Origin: Stomorhina lunata | Taxonomy: Eukaryota > Arthropoda > Insecta > Diptera > Rhiniidae | NCBI GenBank assembly: GCA_933228675.1 | Contig: OW121740.1 | Coordinates: 159,088,486 to 159,152,485 of the forward strand | Length of the DNA: 64,000 bases | Direction of reading: 5' to 3' | Shown: positions 13,341-26,785 of the stretch, piece after piece | How positions within the stretch are numbered: position 1 is the first letter of the stretch | Layout: the number at the start of each line of letters is the position of its first letter | Program-made: the position numbers and the translations under genes | The notes under the pieces: generated by a model | Told to the model about the DNA's origin: nothing | The model's input: the letters and a program-made list of their open reading frames with translations, nothing else | The model's database searches: none

Positions 13341-14071
13341 TATACCCATATACATATTAGACCCACCTTTTAGTATAGCAATAGGCTTAGAATCACTTTC
13401 TGAGTCGATTTAGCGATGTCCGTCCGTCCGTCTGGCTGGATGGACCCCCATGTAAACCTTGTAATCAAAGTGCAGGTCGCAATTCTAAATATAATTTGAT
13501 GAAATTTTTCACAGATCATTTTTTTGATAATAAGACCATGACTATTGAAATTCGTCAAAATCGGTCCATTATTTAGGGTACCTCCCATAGGTCCCACTTC
13601 CCGGAATTGATATATTGGCCACAAATATCAATATTTTTTCACGAAATTTAAATCAAATACTGCTTATGTTAACCTTAATCACTGTACCAAATTTCGTTAA
13701 AATCGGTCCATATTTGACCATAGCTCCCATACAAACTTTTCTTAAAAAAAGCACTAAATGAGACAAACATCACTAAAACGCTTAAATCTGAAGATAATGG
13801 GAATTTTAAGTTTATTTTTTGCATACATAATTTTTGTTACAACTGTAATCAGTTTGCCAAATTTCGAGATAATCGGTCCATATTTGACCCTAGCTCTCAT
13901 ATAAGTCCAAATGTCGGAAGCAGCTTAAATATATAAGTTTTGAGAAAATGTTTGTATGATGGCAAAATTTAGCAAATATTTGTCTTTATACAGGAAAAAT
14001 AACACCTTCGACCTTAGTGGTGAGGGGTATCGTATGGTCGGGCTTGACCGATTATAGAACTTTCTTACTTG
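13341..14071 (-). mobile_element. Non-autonomous interspersed element, copy 1
   Basis: This ~730-bp block is the reverse complement of 62191-62965, with clear base-by-base similarity across most of its length. Read on the minus strand it starts with ACAAGTAAGAAAG, then a GGTC...GACC hairpin-like phrase, and runs through repeated 'tcaaatatggaccgatt' phrases. It has a (GTCY)n tract (13424-13441 on the plus strand) and ends near a GGGTATAA motif. There is no open frame beyond a spurious 84 codons, so it is non-autonomous. The (GTCY)n tract and GGGTATAA end recall the mini-me type elements described in Drosophila; that link is inference, and a Helitron relationship is also possible. Type B units resume directly on the right side. 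Confidence 0.75.
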
Positions 14072-17000
14072 TTTTCTATTGAAAATTTTATATAGAAAAA
14101 TTTTATGTTTGATAATGTTTTCATTTGAAAATATCATGTTCGATGATATTTTCTATGAAAAATTTCTTGTTATATAAAATTTTGTATATAAAATTTTATA
14201 TTCGAAAGTATTTTCAACATTAAATTTAATTTAAATTTAACTAAATTTAAAAAAAAATTATGTTCGATGATATAATGTTCAATATTAATTTCAATAAAAA
14301 AAAATTCTTGTTCGATGATATTTTCTGTAGAAAATTTTATGTTCGATGATATTTTCCATTGAACTTTTAAAGTTCGATGATATCTTTCATACAACATTTG
14401 AAGTTTGATCATATTTTCTACAGGAAATTTCATGTTTAATATTTTTTTCTATAGAAAATGTCAGGTTCGATCTTATTTCTGTATATAAAATTTCATGTTC
14501 GATGACTTTTTTATATAAAATTTATTATTCGATGATTTTTTCAAATCAATAATAATAATTAATAATTTTTTTGAAAATAAAATTTCATGTTTGATGATTT
14601 TTTTCTACATTAAATTCCTTGTTTGATAATATTTTTTATATAAAATAAAATATTCGATGATATTTACTACATAAAATTTCAGGTTTGTTTTTATTTTCTA
14701 TATAAAATTTCATGTCCGATTATATTTTCTATATAAAATTTCATGTCCGATTATATTTTCTATAAAAAAAATTCATGTTTAATTATAGTTTCTTTAGAAA
14801 ATTTTATGTTCGATGAAATTTTTTATACAAAATTTAAAGTTAGAAGATATTTTCCATAGAAAATTTCATGTTCGATGATATTTTCTATAAAAATGTCATG
14901 TTTGATGATATTTTCAATAGAAAATTTCATGTTCGATAACAAAATCTATATAAAATTTCATGTTCCATAATATTTTCTATAAAAAATTTCATGTTTGATA
15001 AGATTTTCTATATAAAATTTCATGTTTGATAGTATTTTCTACATTTAGTTTCATAGTCGATGATATTTTTTATACAAAAAATAAACTAAACTTCATATTT
15101 TCTGTATAAAGGTCTATGTTTGATAATATTTTCAGTATAAAATATCACGTTTGATGATTTTTCTATATAAAATTTCATGTTCTATGATATTTTGTAAACA
15201 AAAATGTAATCTTTGATGATTTTTCTAATGAAAATTTCATGTTTGATTATATTTTCTGCATAAAATTTTATATTTTATAATATTTTCAATAAAATTTAAT
15301 TTGTTTGATGATATTTTCTAAAAACAAAATCATGTTTGATAAGATTTTCTATATAATATTTTATGTTCGGTAGTATTTTCTACATTAAATTTCAGGTTCG
15401 ATTATATTTTTCTCAATAGAAAATTTCATGTTCGATGTTATTTTCTATAAAAATTTCATGTTCGATGATATTTTTTAATGAAAATTTCATGTTTGATGAT
15501 ATTCTACATAGAAAATTTTATGTTCGATAATAAAAATTTTATATTATAATAAGATTTTCTACATAAAATTTCATGTTCGATATTAGTTTCTACATTAAGT
15601 TTTATGATGATATTTTTTATGCAAAAAATACATTAAATTTTATAGTTTCTGTAAAAAATTTTATGCTTGATAATATTTTCAATAGAAAATTTCATGTTCG
15701 ATGATTTTTCTATATAAAATTTTATGTTTGATTATATTTTCTGTATATAACTTTATATTTGATAATATAAACAATAAAAAATATCATGTAATATGATATT
15801 TTCTATAAAAAATTTCAGGTTTGATAAGATTTTCTATCTACAATTTTATATTCTACAGTATTTTCTACATTAAATTTCATGTTCGATTATATTTTCTGTA
15901 GAAAATTTCATGTTCTATGATATTTTCTATGAAAATTTTAATTTGATGAAATTTTATATAAAAAAATTTCATATTCGATGACAAAATCTGTATAAAATTT
16001 TATGTTGGATAATAATTTTTATAAAAAATTTCATGTTTGATAAAACCTTCTATAAAAAATTTTTTGTTTGATAAGATTTTCTATACAAAATTTTATTTTC
16101 GATGATATTTTCTATACAAAAATACATTAAATTTCGTATTTTCTGTATAAAATTTTATATTTGATAATATTTTCAGTAGAATATATCAGGTTCGATGATT
16201 TTTTTTCTATATTAAATTTCATGTGCGATGATATTTTCTATAAAAATGTCATGTTTGATGATATTTTTTATAGAAAATTTCATGTTCTATGATATTTTAT
16301 ATAAAAATTTTAATTTGATTAAATTTTCTATAAAAAAATTTCATGTTCGATGACAAAATCTATATAATATTTCATTTTCGATAATAGTTTTTATAAAAAA
16401 TTTCATGTTTGATAAGAGATCTATAAAAAAATTCATGGTTGATAAGATGTTCTATGATATTTTCTATACAAAAATACATCAAATTTCGTATTTTCTGTAT
16501 AAAATTTCATGTTTGATGATGTTTTCAATAGAAAAAATCATGTTCAATGATTTTTTCTATATTAAATTTCAAGTTCGATGATATTTTCTAAAAAAAATTC
16601 CATATTTTATAATATTTGTTATAGAAAATTTCATGTTCTATGATATTTTCTCTAAAAAGTTGTCATATTTGATGATAAAATATTTCATGTTTGGTAAAAT
16701 TTCCTATAAAAAATTTCATGTTCGATGATATTTTTTATATAAAAATACATTAAATTTCCTATTTTCTGTATAAAATTTTATGTTTGATAATATTTTCAGT
16801 AAAAAATATCATGTTCGATGATTTTTTTCTATATAAAATTTCATGTTCGATGATATTTTCTAAAAAAAATGTCATGTTTGATGATATTTTTATAGAAAAT
16901 TTCATGTTCGATGATATTTTCCATACAAATGTCATGTTTGATGATATTTTTTATAGAAAATTTTAGGTTTTTTATATTTTTTCTATAAAAGATTTTATGT

Positions 17001-18365
17001 TCGATGATATTTTTTTAATTATTTTCATCTTCGATTGTATTGTTTTATTAAATTTCATGTTTTATGTAATTTTCTTTAAAAAGTTTTATGTTTAATGGTA
17101 TTTTCTATGTTAAAATTTATGATACTTAATATTATCTTTATTTAAATTATTTGTACGATGATATTATCTTTAAAAATGTATGTTGCATTGAGTTTTGTAA
17201 AGAAAATTTTATGTTTGATGAAATTTTTTATATAAAATCTCTTGTTTGATGCTAATTTTTTTTAGCAAATTATATGTTTAATAATATTGTCTATTAAAAA
17301 TTTGATGTTGGAACATATTTTCTAGAGAAAATTTTATGTACGATAATATTTTTGGAGTCTAATTTTATGTTTGATGATATTTGCTTAAGATAATTTAATG
17401 TTCATTGATAGTTTCTATATAAAAATTCATGTTCGATGAGATTACCTTAAGAAAGTATTATGTTCCATTAAATTGAGTATAGCAAATACATGTATGATGT
17501 ATTTTCTATTCATATTATCTGCAGATAATTTCATGTTTGATGATATTTTTTAAAGAAAGATTCATGTTTGATGATCTTATAATTAGAAAATTTTATGTTC
17601 TATTAAGTTTTGTATACAAAAATTTTTATTTGATGATATTTTCTATATAAAATCTCTTGTTTGATGATATTTTCTGTAGATAATTTCATGTTCGATGATA
17701 TTTTATATTAAAAAATTCATGTTCGATGATATTTTCTGTAGAAATTTTTATGTTTGATGATTCATAGAAAACTACATATTCGATGATAAATTCTTAAGAC
17801 AAATTATATATTAAAAATTTGATGTTGGAACATATTTTCTAGCGAAAATTTTATGTACGATAATATTTTTGGAGGCTAATTTTATGTTTGATGATATTTG
17901 CTATAGATAATTTAATGTTCATTGATAGTTTCTATATAAAAATTCATGTTCGATGAGTTAACCTTAAGAAAATATTATGTTCCATTAAATTGAGTATAGC
18001 AGATACATGTATGATGTCTTTTCTATTAATATTATCTGCAGATAATTTCATGTTTGATGATATTTTTTAAAGAAAGATTCATGTTCGATGATATTATAAT
18101 TAGAAAATGTTATGTTCTATTAAGTTTTGTATACAAGAATTTTTATTTGATGATATTTTCTATATAAAATCTCTTGTTTGATGATATTTTCTATATAAAA
18201 TATCTTGTTTGATGATATTTTCTGTAGATAATTTCATGTTCGATGATATTTTCTGTAGAAAATTTTATGTTTGATGACAATATCTATAAAAATTTTGAAT
18301 GTTTGATGATTCATAGAAAACTACATATTCGATGATAAATTCTTAAGACAATTTTATTACAAACT
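14072..18365 (+). repeat. 31-bp minisatellite array, type B (block 2)
   Basis: Same 31-bp unit as 7846-11900 and the same orientation, heavily diverged. Variants that insert ACATTAAATTTC or ACAAAAATACATTAAATTTC recur (for example near 15070, 15610, 16115, 16480 and 16735), showing duplication of multi-unit blocks. Short open frames (16784-16966 plus, 14170-14433 minus) consist of repeat units. Confidence 0.92.
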
Positions 18366-18366
18366 T
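17301..18366 (+). repeat. Tandem duplication of ~520-550 bp inside type B array
   Basis: The segment from TTTGATGTTGGAACATATT at 17301 repeats from 17818. Order and private variants match: TTGGAGNCTAATTTTATG, ATTAAATTGAGTATAGCA, ATTATCTGCAGATAATTTC, and a final TTCATAGAAAACTACATATT at 17761 and 18310. The offset grows from 517 to 549 bp because the second copy has one extra ~31-bp unit. Confidence 0.88.
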
Positions 18367-19440
18367 ATTCGAATATACCTCAATTTTTTTCTTAAAACCC
18401 AGAATTTGTATCTTCTCTTACTTCTTAGTAAAAAATGCTTGGTTTTATTAAAGAAAAACTTTCATCAATTATTTTCTAACTTATTCCAAGAAAAAAAATA
18501 ACTAAAAGTTTTACAAACGAAACCAATGGCAATACAACAATCTCTTTGTTTAATATTTAAATAACAACAATAAAAATAATAAATAAGAAAAAAAAATACT
18601 TAATAATAAATGCAATTCCAAGGACAACAATAAGTACCAAAGCTACTCTGGGCTGCTCCAGTTAAACATATTTTCTGTTGCAACATCAGCTGCTGTAGCT
18701 GCAACCAAAGCAGTAGTAGTTTAAGTTTTTGCTTTTTTATTGTGGTAAGTGATTGAGGTAGCAAAAGTCAAAACTTATATTCACTTGAATTGAATTGAAT
18801 TCACTGTTAAGCTAAATAAAAAATCTAGACCATAAAGTTTTTCTACTGAACATTTTTTTTTTCTGTTTTACTTTTTCCCTTCTCTATCCATCATTTATCA
18901 TTTGGCTCGGAAAACTATTGTATCTGTGAGAGTGTGTGTGTGCTTTTTTGCACTTATTCCTCAGTTAAATGTAAATGTATGTATGTTTAAATGTCTTTGT
19001 TAAATTTTTTTCTCTCACCTTGTTTTCTTGACTTATTTAACAAATTGAAATAATTTTATTTTATTTTATTCCTCGTCTTTTCTTCCGTTACCACAGAAAT
19101 AACAAGAAAAACCACTCAAACGCATACTTTTTCCCACAGTCACCTCCACACATACACACTCGCTCATACTCATGCTTGCATGAATAAACATTAATAAAAT
19201 CATAAAGTCAAAAGAAAAGTTTTTCCTTGATTTCATTGTTAGCGCATAAGAGACTTCCCTTTTGTGTGACTACAACTGGAAGATGTGGGGACTTTGTCTT
19301 TTCAATTGCGGTTTTTACTGCTTGAATCTTTCAAATTATTTTATAAATTATACTTTAATTTATTTCTAAGAAACTTAAATTATTTTATTAAAAATTTTTA
19401 AAATATGACATTTTTATAGAGATTATAATCTAAATTAAAA
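18367..19440. other. Non-coding spacer
   Basis: No gene is recognised. It holds a short GAATT repeat (18786-18801), a GT run (18929-18942) and CA-rich DNA (19140-19165). It resembles ordinary fly intron sequence. Confidence 0.5.
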
Positions 19441-22160
19441 AGTTGATTTTTTATAAAAGTTGATTTTTTATAAAAATTCATGTTCCAATATATCTATAGA
19501 AAAATTTATGTTTGATGATAATTTCTGTATACATTTTCATGTTCGATGATATTTATTTTAATAAATTTCATGCTCGATGTTATTTTTTACAGGAAATTTT
19601 ATGAAAGACGATATTTTCTATAAAAAAATTCTATGTTCGAAGATAATTGATATAGAAAACTTTATGATCGATGATAATTTCGGTAGATATTTTCTTGATA
19701 TTTTTTTTAATAAATTTCATGAAAGGTGATATCCCATATATATTTTCTATAGAAAATTTTATGTTCGATGATAATTTCAGTTGATATTTTCTTGTTAAAA
19801 GATAACTCGTTTAGTAAATTTGATGTTCGATGTTTTTATGGAAATTTCATCAAAAATTATATTTTCTATGGAAAATTTTATTTTTAAGATATTTTGTATA
19901 AATATTTTAATGTTCGATGATATTTTTTGCGGAAATTTTTTGTTCGATGATATTTTGTTTAGTATTTTTTATGTTCGATGGTATTTTTTATAGCAAATTT
20001 CATGGTATTTTCTATAGAAAATTAAATTTTCAAATCTATATTTTATAGAATGTTTTATGTTCAATGATCATTTATGTAGACATTTTCATGTTCGATGATA
20101 TTTTGTTTAGTAAATTTCAGGTTCGATGTCACTTTTTATAGATAATTTTATGAAAACAATATTCTCTATGTAAAATTTCATGTTCGAAGATATTTGCTAC
20201 AGACAAATTTATGTTCGATGATAATTACTTCAGACATTTTTTTGTTTGATGATATTTTCTTTAGTAAATTCCATTTTCTGTGTTATTTTTTAAAGAAAAT
20301 ATTATAATAGATGATATTTATTTCTATAGAAAATTTCATGTTTGATGACATTTTCTATAAAAAATTTTATGTTTGATGATATTTTTTTTTTTATAGAAAG
20401 TTTTATGTTTTATTTTCTTTAATAAATTTCATGTCCGATGTTATTTTTTATAAGAAATTTATTGGTAGGTGATATTTTCTACAGAAAATTTAGTGTTCTT
20501 AGATATTTTCTATAGAACATTTTATGTTCGATGTTAATTTCTGTTCGATGATATTTTGTTCAGCATACTTCATGTTCGATGTTACTATTTATTGAAAGAT
20601 AGTATTTTCTATAAAAAATGTCATGTTCGGTGACATTTCCTATAGAAAATTTTTATAAGAAAATGCAGGAAAGATAATATTTTCTATAGAAAATTTCATG
20701 TTCAAAGATATTTTTATAGGAAGTTGTATGTTTTGTAATCATTTCATATATTTTACATGTTCGATAATATTTGCTTTAATAAATTTTATGCTCGATGTTA
20801 TTTTTTATAAGAAATTTTTTGGTAGGTGATATTTTCTACAGAAAATTTAGTGTTCTTAGATGTTTTATAGAAAATTTAATGTTTGATTATAATTCCTGTC
20901 AACATTTTCATGTTCGATGATATTTTGTTCACCATATTTCATGTTCGATGTTACTTTTAATAAGAAATTTCTTGAAAGATTATATTTTCTACAAAAAATT
21001 TTATGTTGGATAATATTTTCTTTAATATATTTCATGCTCGATGTTGTTTTTATAAGAAATTTCTTGAAAGGTGATATTTTCTACAGAAAATTTAGTGTTC
21101 CTTGATATTTTCTATAGAAAATTTTACGTTCGATGATAATTTATGTAAACATTTTCAGGTTTGATGATATTTTCATAAACAAATTTATGTTCGATGTAAT
21201 TTTTTATAGAAAATTTCTTGAAAAGTAATAATTTCTTAAGAAAATATTATGTTTGAAGATATTTTTTGCTAAAATTTTATGTTCGATGATAATTTCTGTA
21301 GGTAATTTAATGTTCGATAATATTTTGTTTAATAAATTTTATGTTCGATGTTATATTTTATGGGAAATTTAATGAAGGATGATATTTTCTATAGAAAATT
21401 TCATGTTCAAAGCTATTTTGTATAGCAAATTTTATGTTCGATGATATTTTTTTATAGGAAATTTCATGTTCGAAGATATTTTCTATCGAAAATTTTATGT
21501 TCGATGATATTTTCTGTAGACATTTTCATGTTTAATGATATGATATAATGATTTTCTCTAGTAAATTTATGTTCGATGTTATTTTTTTATAGAAAATTTC
21601 ATGAGAGGTAATATTTTCTTAAGAAAATTTCATGTTCGAAGATATTTTCTATCGAAAAGTTTATGTTTGATAAATAATTTCTGTAGACGCTTTCGTGTTC
21701 AATGATATATTTTTTTTTTTATTAAATTTCATGTTCGATGTTATTTTTTATAGGAAATTTCATAAAAGATGATATTTTCTATAAAAAATTTTATATCCAA
21801 AGATATTGTCTATAGAAAATTTTATGTTCGATGATAATTTTTGTAGAAAATTTTATGTTCGATGACCTTTTTTGTAAAAAATTTCATGTTTGATGATATT
21901 ATCACTAGTAACTTTCATGTTTGATGAAATTTTCTATTGATAAATAATACTTTTTTATATATTTAAAATTTTTTTTGTTCGAAGATATTTTCTGTAAAAA
22001 ACTTTATGTTCCATTGTATTTTCAGTACAAGCTTAAAGTTCAATGAGATTATCTATAGAAAATTTCATGTTCAATTTAATTCTGTATACAAAATTTTTAT
22101 GTTTGATGATATTTTATATAAAATTTTATTCATTTTTTTATACAAAATTATTTAGTTTTT
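19441..22160 (+). repeat. 31-bp array, type B (block 3), with ~155-bp higher-order repeat
   Basis: Type B units occur here in a repeating order of five kinds. (1) A unit ending AGACATTTTCATG...GATATTTTGTTTAG. (2) TAAATTTCATG...GATGTTATTTTTTATA. (3) GGAAATTTCATGAAAGGTGA... (4) AGAAAATTTCATGTTCGAAGA... (5) a unit with GATGATAATTTCTGT. The AGACATTTT marker at 20078 and 20232 is 154 bp apart, about five units. Further rounds, with additions and losses of single units, are seen near 20893, 21149, 21298, 21515 and 21685. Confidence 0.85.
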
Positions 22161-22700
22161 CTATACAAATTTCCATTAATTTTTTTATGCAAAATTTCAT
22201 TAATTTTTCCTAAGAAAACTTTTTCGAACATAAAATTTCATATACAAAACTTACTCAAACTTAAACTTCTCTATGCCAATCTTTATAGAATAATATTTTA
22301 AACGCAAAATTTTAATAAAGAAGAAAAGTTATATAGTTAAAAATAAAGTTATATTAAAATCTAAATTTACTAAAAAAAATTCTTTCGAACAAAAAAGTTA
22401 ATATAAAATATTCATTCAAACAACATTTTTATAGATAATTCAACCTAAAATATTATTAAGAAAATTTTTCCAAACAAAAAAAACTTTATTGAACTTGAAA
22501 TTTTTTATAGAAAATTTAAGCAAACATAAAATTTTTTTCAAAAAATAGGTTTCGAGCATGAAATTTTCTATATAAAACTTATTCAAATATAAAAGTTTTT
22601 TAAGAATATGCTTTGAATACTAACTGAACTATAGATATTTCTTTCGAACATGCACACTTTTATGCTAAATTTTTTACAAAATTTATTTTTCTTAAAAATA
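22161..22700 (-). repeat. Degenerate type B units in inverted orientation
   Basis: The phrase flips here from CATGTTCGA to its complement (TCGAACATG, TCGAACATAAAATTTC, TCGAGCATGAAATTTTCTAT). It is seen near 22213, 22386, 22551 and 22638, with spacing compatible with the 31-bp family but poor conservation. The array therefore changes strand around 22150-22200. Confidence 0.6.
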
Positions 22701-23660
22701 TTTAAAATACTTGAATGATTAATTTTTTCGATTAATTTTTTTCTCGAAAATTAAATGTCATTTCAATATTCTATACATAATTTCATGTCAATTATTAGAC
22801 TCGGCTACAAAATAATATATCCACATAAACTCTTTCATTCATGTGTTAAAGACATACCCATTACATTAGACTAGTTTACTTCCGCTCTACTAAAACAATA
22901 ACTAACTAAACATTTTAAATTGTAGTTGTTTTACTTTAGTTACAATAATGACAAAGGTATTGTAATAATGTTGATAAATTGTATTCCTCATTTGAAGTCT
23001 AGTAATAAAAAAATAGACAGAAGTGTTAAATACATATTACAATACCGGAACTTTTGGTAAGATACGCTTTAAAACAATTTTCAAAAATTTAAATTAATGA
23101 AATTTAAAAATTTTTTTCAAAATTCTTATAAAGTTTAAAAAAAATGTTTGAAATTTTAATTTACTTCTTAAAAGTTTAATTCTCCTCGTATAAATCGTAA
23201 CTAATTAAAAACTTCATTATAATTTTGCTCATTATAACCATAATAATAATGAAACTTAAAATTTAAGCTAACATAGGGGAACATAATTTGAAATGTATAA
23301 CAAAATGCTCACATTTATGAATAGCAAAAAGAAAAAAGAACAACAGTTTTAAAAAAGCTCATCCTAAAGGGAATTTTGTATCTAATGTTCGTTGGTATTA
23401 TACTCAACTTTAACAAACAATAATTGTTTAACTATTTCATTAAATAATCCAAACTATTGTGGATATAGTCAAACGCCTACATATGAAACAAATGACAAAG
23501 TTTAAACAAATGTCAGCAATTTTCATGAGTTAACTTATTTTAAAAGTTCACAACAAAAGATACTACGCACTTTTGAAGAAAGTGATTAAATTCATAGTAC
23601 AATTGGTAAGCCTAAATAGCTTAAGTGGAGCTATCTATGTCCAAATGTAGATCTTATTCA
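22701..23660. other. Non-coding spacer
   Basis: AT-rich and without a recognised gene, RNA or repeat. The left part is almost pure A/T. Confidence 0.45.
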
Positions 23661-26445
23661 ATATTTTAGTTTTATGTCTTAGTCTATGTCTTATTCTATG
23701 TCTTAGTCTATGTCTTAGTCTTAGTCTATGTCTTAGTCTATGTCTTAGTCTATGTCTTAGTCTATGTCTTAGTCTATGTCTTAGTCTATGTCTTAGTCTA
23801 TGTCTTAGTCTATGTCTTAGTCTATGTCTTAGTCTATGTCTTAGTCTATGTCTTAGTCTATGTCTTAGTCTATGTCTTAGTCTATGTCTTAGTCTATGTC
23901 TTAGTCTATGTCTTAGTCTATGTCTTAGTCTATGTCTTAGTCTATGTCTTAGTCTATGTCTTAGTCTATGTCTTAGTCTATGTCTTAGTCTATGTCTTAG
24001 TCTATGTCTTAGTCTATGTCTTAGTCTATGTCTTAGTCTATGTCTTAGTCTATGTCTTAGTCTATGTCTTAGTCTATGTCTTAGTCTATGTCTTAGTCTA
24101 TGTCTTAGTCTATGTCTTAGTCTATGTCTTAGTCTATGTCTTAGTCTATGTCTTAGTCTATGTCTTAGTCTATGTCTTAGTCTATGTCTTAGTCTATGTC
24201 TTAGTCTATGTCTTAGTCTATGTCTTAGTCTATGTCTTAGTCTATGTCTTAGTCTATGTCTTAGTCTATGTCTTAGTCTATGTCTTAGTCTATGTCTTAG
24301 TCTATGTCTTAGTCTATGTCTTAGTCTATGTCTTAGTCTATGTCTTAGTCTATGTCTTAGTCTATGTCTTAGTCTATGTCTTAGTCTATGTCTTAGTCTA
24401 TGTCTTAGTCTATGTCTTAGTCTATGTCTTAGTCTATGTCTTAGTCTATGTCTTAGTCTATGTCTTAGTCTATGTCTTAGTCTATGTCTTAGTCTATGTC
24501 TTAGTCTATGTCTTAGTCTATGTCTTAGTCTATGTCTTAGTCTATGTCTTAGTCTATGTCTTAGTCTATGTCTTAGTCTATGTCTTAGTCTATGTCTTAG
24601 TCTATGTCTTAGTCTATGTCTTAGTCTATGTCTTAGTCTATGTCTTAGTCTATGTCTTAGTCTATGTCTTAGTCTATGTCTTAGTCTATGTCTTAGTCTA
24701 TGTCTTAGTCTATGTCTTAGTCTATGTCTTAGTCTATGTCTTAGTCTATGTCTTAGTCTATGTCTTAGTCTATGTCTTAGTCTATGTCTTAGTCTATGTC
24801 TTAGTCTATGTCTTAGTCTATGTCTTAGTCTATGTCTTAGTCTATGTCTTAGTCTATGTCTTAGTCTATGTCTTAGTCTATGTCTTAGTCTATGTCTTAG
24901 TCTATGTCTTAGTCTATGTCTTAGTCTATGTCTTAGTCTATGTCTTAGTCTATGTCTTAGTCTATGTCTTAGTCTATGTCTTAGTCTATGTCTTAGTCTA
25001 TGTCTTAGTCTATGTCTTAGTCTATGTCTTAGTCTATGTCTTAGTCTATGTCTTAGTCTATGTCTTAGTCTATGTCTTAGTCTATGTCTTAGTCTATGTC
25101 TTAGTCTATGTCTTAGTCTATGTCTTAGTCTATGTCTTAGTCTATGTCTTAGTCTATGTCTTAGTCTATGTCTTAGTCTATGTCTTAGTCTATGTCTTAG
25201 TCTATGTCTTAGTCTATGTCTTAGTCTATGTCTTAGTCTATGTCTTAGTCTATGTCTTAGTCTATGTCATAGTCTATGTCTTAGTCTATGTCTTAGTCTA
25301 TGTCTTAGTCTATGTCTTAGTCTATGTCTTAGTCTATGTCTTAGTCTATGTCTTAGTCTATGTCTTAGTCTATGTCTTAGTCTATGTCTTAGTCTATGTC
25401 TTAGTCTATGTCTTAGTCTATGTCTTAGTCTATGTCTTAGTCTATGTCTTAGTCTATGTCTTAGTATATGTCTTAGTCTATGTCTTAGTCTATGTCTTAG
25501 TCTATGTCTTAGTCTATGTCTTAGTCTATGTATTAGTCTATGTCTTAGTCTATGTCTTAGTCTATGTCTTAGTCTATGTCTTAGTCTATTTCTTAGTCTA
25601 TGTCTTAGTCTATGTCTTAGTCTATGTCTTAGTCTATGTCTTAGTCTATGTCTTAGTCTATGTCTTAGTCTATGTCTTAGTCTATGTCTTAGTCTATGTC
25701 TTAGTCTATGTCTTAGTCTATGTCTTAGTCTATGTCTTAGTCTATGTCTTAGTCTATGTCTTAGTCTATGTCTTAGTCTATGTCTTAGTCTATGTCTTAG
25801 TCTATGTCTTAGTCTATGTCTTAGTCTATGTCTTAGTCTATGTCTTAGTCTATGTCTTAGTCTATGTCTTAGTCTATGTCTTAGTCTATGTCTTAGTCTA
25901 TGTCTTAGTCTATGTCTTAGTCTATGTCTTAGTCTATGTCTTAGTCTATGTCTTAGTCTATGTCTTAGTCTATGTCTTAGTCTATGTCTTAGTCTATGTC
26001 TTAGTCTATGTCTTAGTCTATGTCTTAGTCTATGTCTTAGTCTATGTCTTAGTCTATGTCTTAGTCTATGTCTTAGTCTATGTCTTAGTCTATGTCTTAG
26101 TCTATGTCTTAGTCTATGTCTTAGTCTATGTCTTAGTCTATGTCTTAGTCTATGTCTTAGTCTATGTCTTAGTCTATGTCTTAGTCTATGTCTTAGTCTA
26201 TGTCTTAGTCTATGTCTTAGTCTATGTCTTAGTCTATGTCTTAGTCTATGTCTTAGTCTATGTCTTGGTCTATGTCTTAGTCTATGTCTTAGTCTATGTC
26301 TTAGTCTATGTCTTAGTCTATATCATAGTCTATGTCTTAGTCTATGTCTTAGTCTATATCTTAGTCTATGTCTTAGTCTATGTCTTAGTCTACGACTTAG
26401 TCTATGTCTAAGAATATGTGTTAGTCTATGTCTTAGTCTTTAAAT
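23661..26445 (+). repeat. 12-bp tandem array, about 230 copies
   Basis: The unit is TCTATGTCTTAG. After an irregular start (a 6-bp partial unit near 23717), the stretch from about 23724 to 25268 is uninterrupted: about 128 identical copies. Single-base variants appear at 25269, 25466, 25532, 25590 and 26267, and then accumulate rapidly to the right end (26314-26440). Two plus-strand frames have no stop (repeating LCLS and YVLV), but neither contains a start codon; the frame with ATG stops two codons later. I read this as a satellite, not a gene. Perfect arrays of this size are often collapsed or over-extended in assemblies, so the copy number is uncertain. Confidence 0.98.
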
Positions 26446-26635
26446 TAGCCAATATCTAAAGCCAAATATATTCTTCATATACTTGACTTTTGGTAGTAAT
26501 TGTAAATTTTTAAAATGCAAATACAATTGACATTATAACGTCGCATTGTTTTCTTCAAATTATACTCATGCATGCAAACGAAACAACTCTAACATCAAAT
26601 AAACCCCAACAAAAATTTCCTTTTAACCAAATATG

Positions 26636-26785
26636 TATACCCTACACCAGCACAGGTTGATGATTGTAATTCAATAAAAGATTAATATAAGACCAACCCA
26701 AGCTTTTAGCTCTTTAATTATTATTACCTTAGAGGTGTATGGTTTCATATGGTCAGTCTATCCCGACTATTAATTTTCTGTTTTA
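26636..26785 (-). mobile_element. Decayed fragment of interspersed element
   Basis: TATACCCTACACCAGCA is followed about 75 bp later by ACCTTAGAGGTGTATGGTTT and CATATGGTCAGTC...CCCGACTA. This matches, with many changes, the end of the 13341-14071 element (CCTTAGTGGTGAGGGGTATC, then GTATGGTCGGGCTTGACCG). Most of the interior is missing. Confidence 0.45.

Noticed and set aside
23724..26313. Stop-free frames (LCLS)n and (YVLV)n through the 12-bp array
   Set aside because: Neither frame contains a start codon, and the openness follows from the repeat unit.
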